Assembly (NCBI GenBank): GCA_018398765.1
Contig: JAHBMJ010000304.1
Coordinates: 25,001 to 45,488 of the forward strand
Direction: 5' to 3'
Source of the DNA: Chromera velia
Lineage: Eukaryota > Sar > Chromeraceae
DNA: 20,488 nt
The notes below the pieces were generated by a model. The model was given only the letters and a program-made list of their open reading frames with translations. It was not told the DNA's origin and made no database searches. Of the stretch, positions 20,007 to 20,488 are shown piece by piece; within the stretch, counting starts at the first letter, position 1, and every line of letters begins with the position of its first letter. Both the position numbers and the translations under genes were made by a program.

Positions 20007-20488
20007 GCACGCACGCACGCAAACTCACAGATAGACAGACCGACGAACATACGAATGGAGACAGAGACATAAAAACACAGAAGAGCAGGCACAGCTAGAG
20101 GCAGCCAACCCACGCACCTTCGGATTTTTGTTCCAGAGGTCGGACTCATCCGACCAATCGTGCACCCACTCCCCCTTTGCCCCCCAGGGGTTATGAACTT
20201 TTAGTAGGGAGAAAGCAGACCCCCCACACTTCGGGTACGCCCCCACAATGCCGTATGCATGGAAGGTGATCAGTCCCGTTCCTTCGTTTCTCTTCTCTCC
20301 CGCCCCCCCTCCCTTCCGAGGGCTGAGGGCAGTCACGAGGCCCCCCTTCGACAACACACTCACAATATCGTCGTAGGCCTTCTCTCCCTCCGCCTGGTTT
20401 CGCACATACGTCACGTACTGTTTTCCCCGACCAAGAAGAAGAGTGGACACCCCCCGCATCCCCCACAAAGTGTTCGCCCCCCCCCCCC
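19796..20488 (-). CDS. calpain-family (C2) cysteine protease, 3' end, partial
   Basis: Two minus-strand exons: one open to the window edge down to 20118, the other 19906-19796, stop TAG, joined in phase 0 across a 211-bp intron (GTGCGT ... GTGCAG). The first exon carries the second half of the catalytic core: VLSKGGLVTAL, then GLITFHAYGI with the catalytic His codon at 20259-20261, then LLKVHNPWG with the catalytic Asn codon at 20190-20192, followed by GEWVHDWSDESDLWNKNPK, the calpain NPWG-EW-WSD-S-W block. The second exon continues VRDACGFVKAPSDGTFFIE and RKDLYRAL, matching the DDG-FF/W-DF segment that closes this core. The catalytic Cys lies upstream, outside the window. The protein ends just after the core, so no C-terminal C2-like or EF-hand domain follows unless a further splice exists. 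FHAY replaces the usual GHAY. Calpains are cytosolic, usually Ca-activated; substrate unknown. Confidence 0.85.
19950..20020. repeat. (CA)n-(CGCA)n microsatellite in the calpain intron
   Basis: CA dinucleotides followed by CGCA tetranucleotides. On the coding strand it is (TGCG)n(TG)n, about 44 bp upstream of the 3' splice site at 19907. Confidence 0.92.
20477..20488. repeat. 12-C run at the window end
   Basis: Homopolymer at the right edge. On the minus strand it is in frame with the calpain exon as Gly codons. It may mark a contig end or an uncertain-length homopolymer. Confidence 0.8.

Overview
This is nuclear DNA from a unicellular or algal eukaryote. Three spliced protein genes can be supported, all on the minus strand, with short GT-AG introns (83-855 bp) separated by microsatellite-rich and transposon-rich DNA. 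The mix of 5' splice sites GTGCGT, GTGAGT and GTCAGT, 3' ends of the form GTGCAG or GCGTGCAG, long CA/GT arrays, and a weakly conserved ankyrin protein beside a calpain gene suggests an alveolate or stramenopile protist. A chromerid such as Chromera is my best guess. This is inference from style; no sequence in the window proves it.

Layout: 1-1619 is non-coding, with CT-rich simple repeats. 1620-2274 is a 655-bp non-autonomous DNA transposon with inverted ends and an 8-bp target duplication, packed with GGATTTTA hairpins. 2481-6695 is a seven-exon gene for an RRP17/NOL12 (Nop25 family) nucleolar ribosome-biogenesis protein; exon phases agree at every junction and the product is 311 residues. 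6696-9614 is intergenic, with simple repeats. 9615-12433 is an ankyrin-repeat gene whose reading frame is broken by a 5-bp tandem duplication. 13110-14321 is a long inverted-repeat (foldback) element with an exon-like segment in its centre. 14861-15035 is a degenerate tandem repeat. 15080-16294 is a decayed Pro/Ser-rich, cysteine-containing coding tract. 16792-19122 is an old hAT-like element with TAAGGATG ends and an imperfect 8-bp target duplication. 19796-20488 holds the 3' end of a calpain-family cysteine protease gene that runs off the right edge of the window.

The three genes are not a pathway: one acts in nucleolar rRNA processing, one is a probable protein-interaction scaffold, and one is a Ca-dependent-type protease. 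What they share is architecture. Several introns carry (TG)n microsatellites close to the 3' splice site, and the gene-poor 12.4-19.8 kb half is mostly transposon debris. No tRNA, rRNA, CRISPR array or bacterial-type operon is visible.
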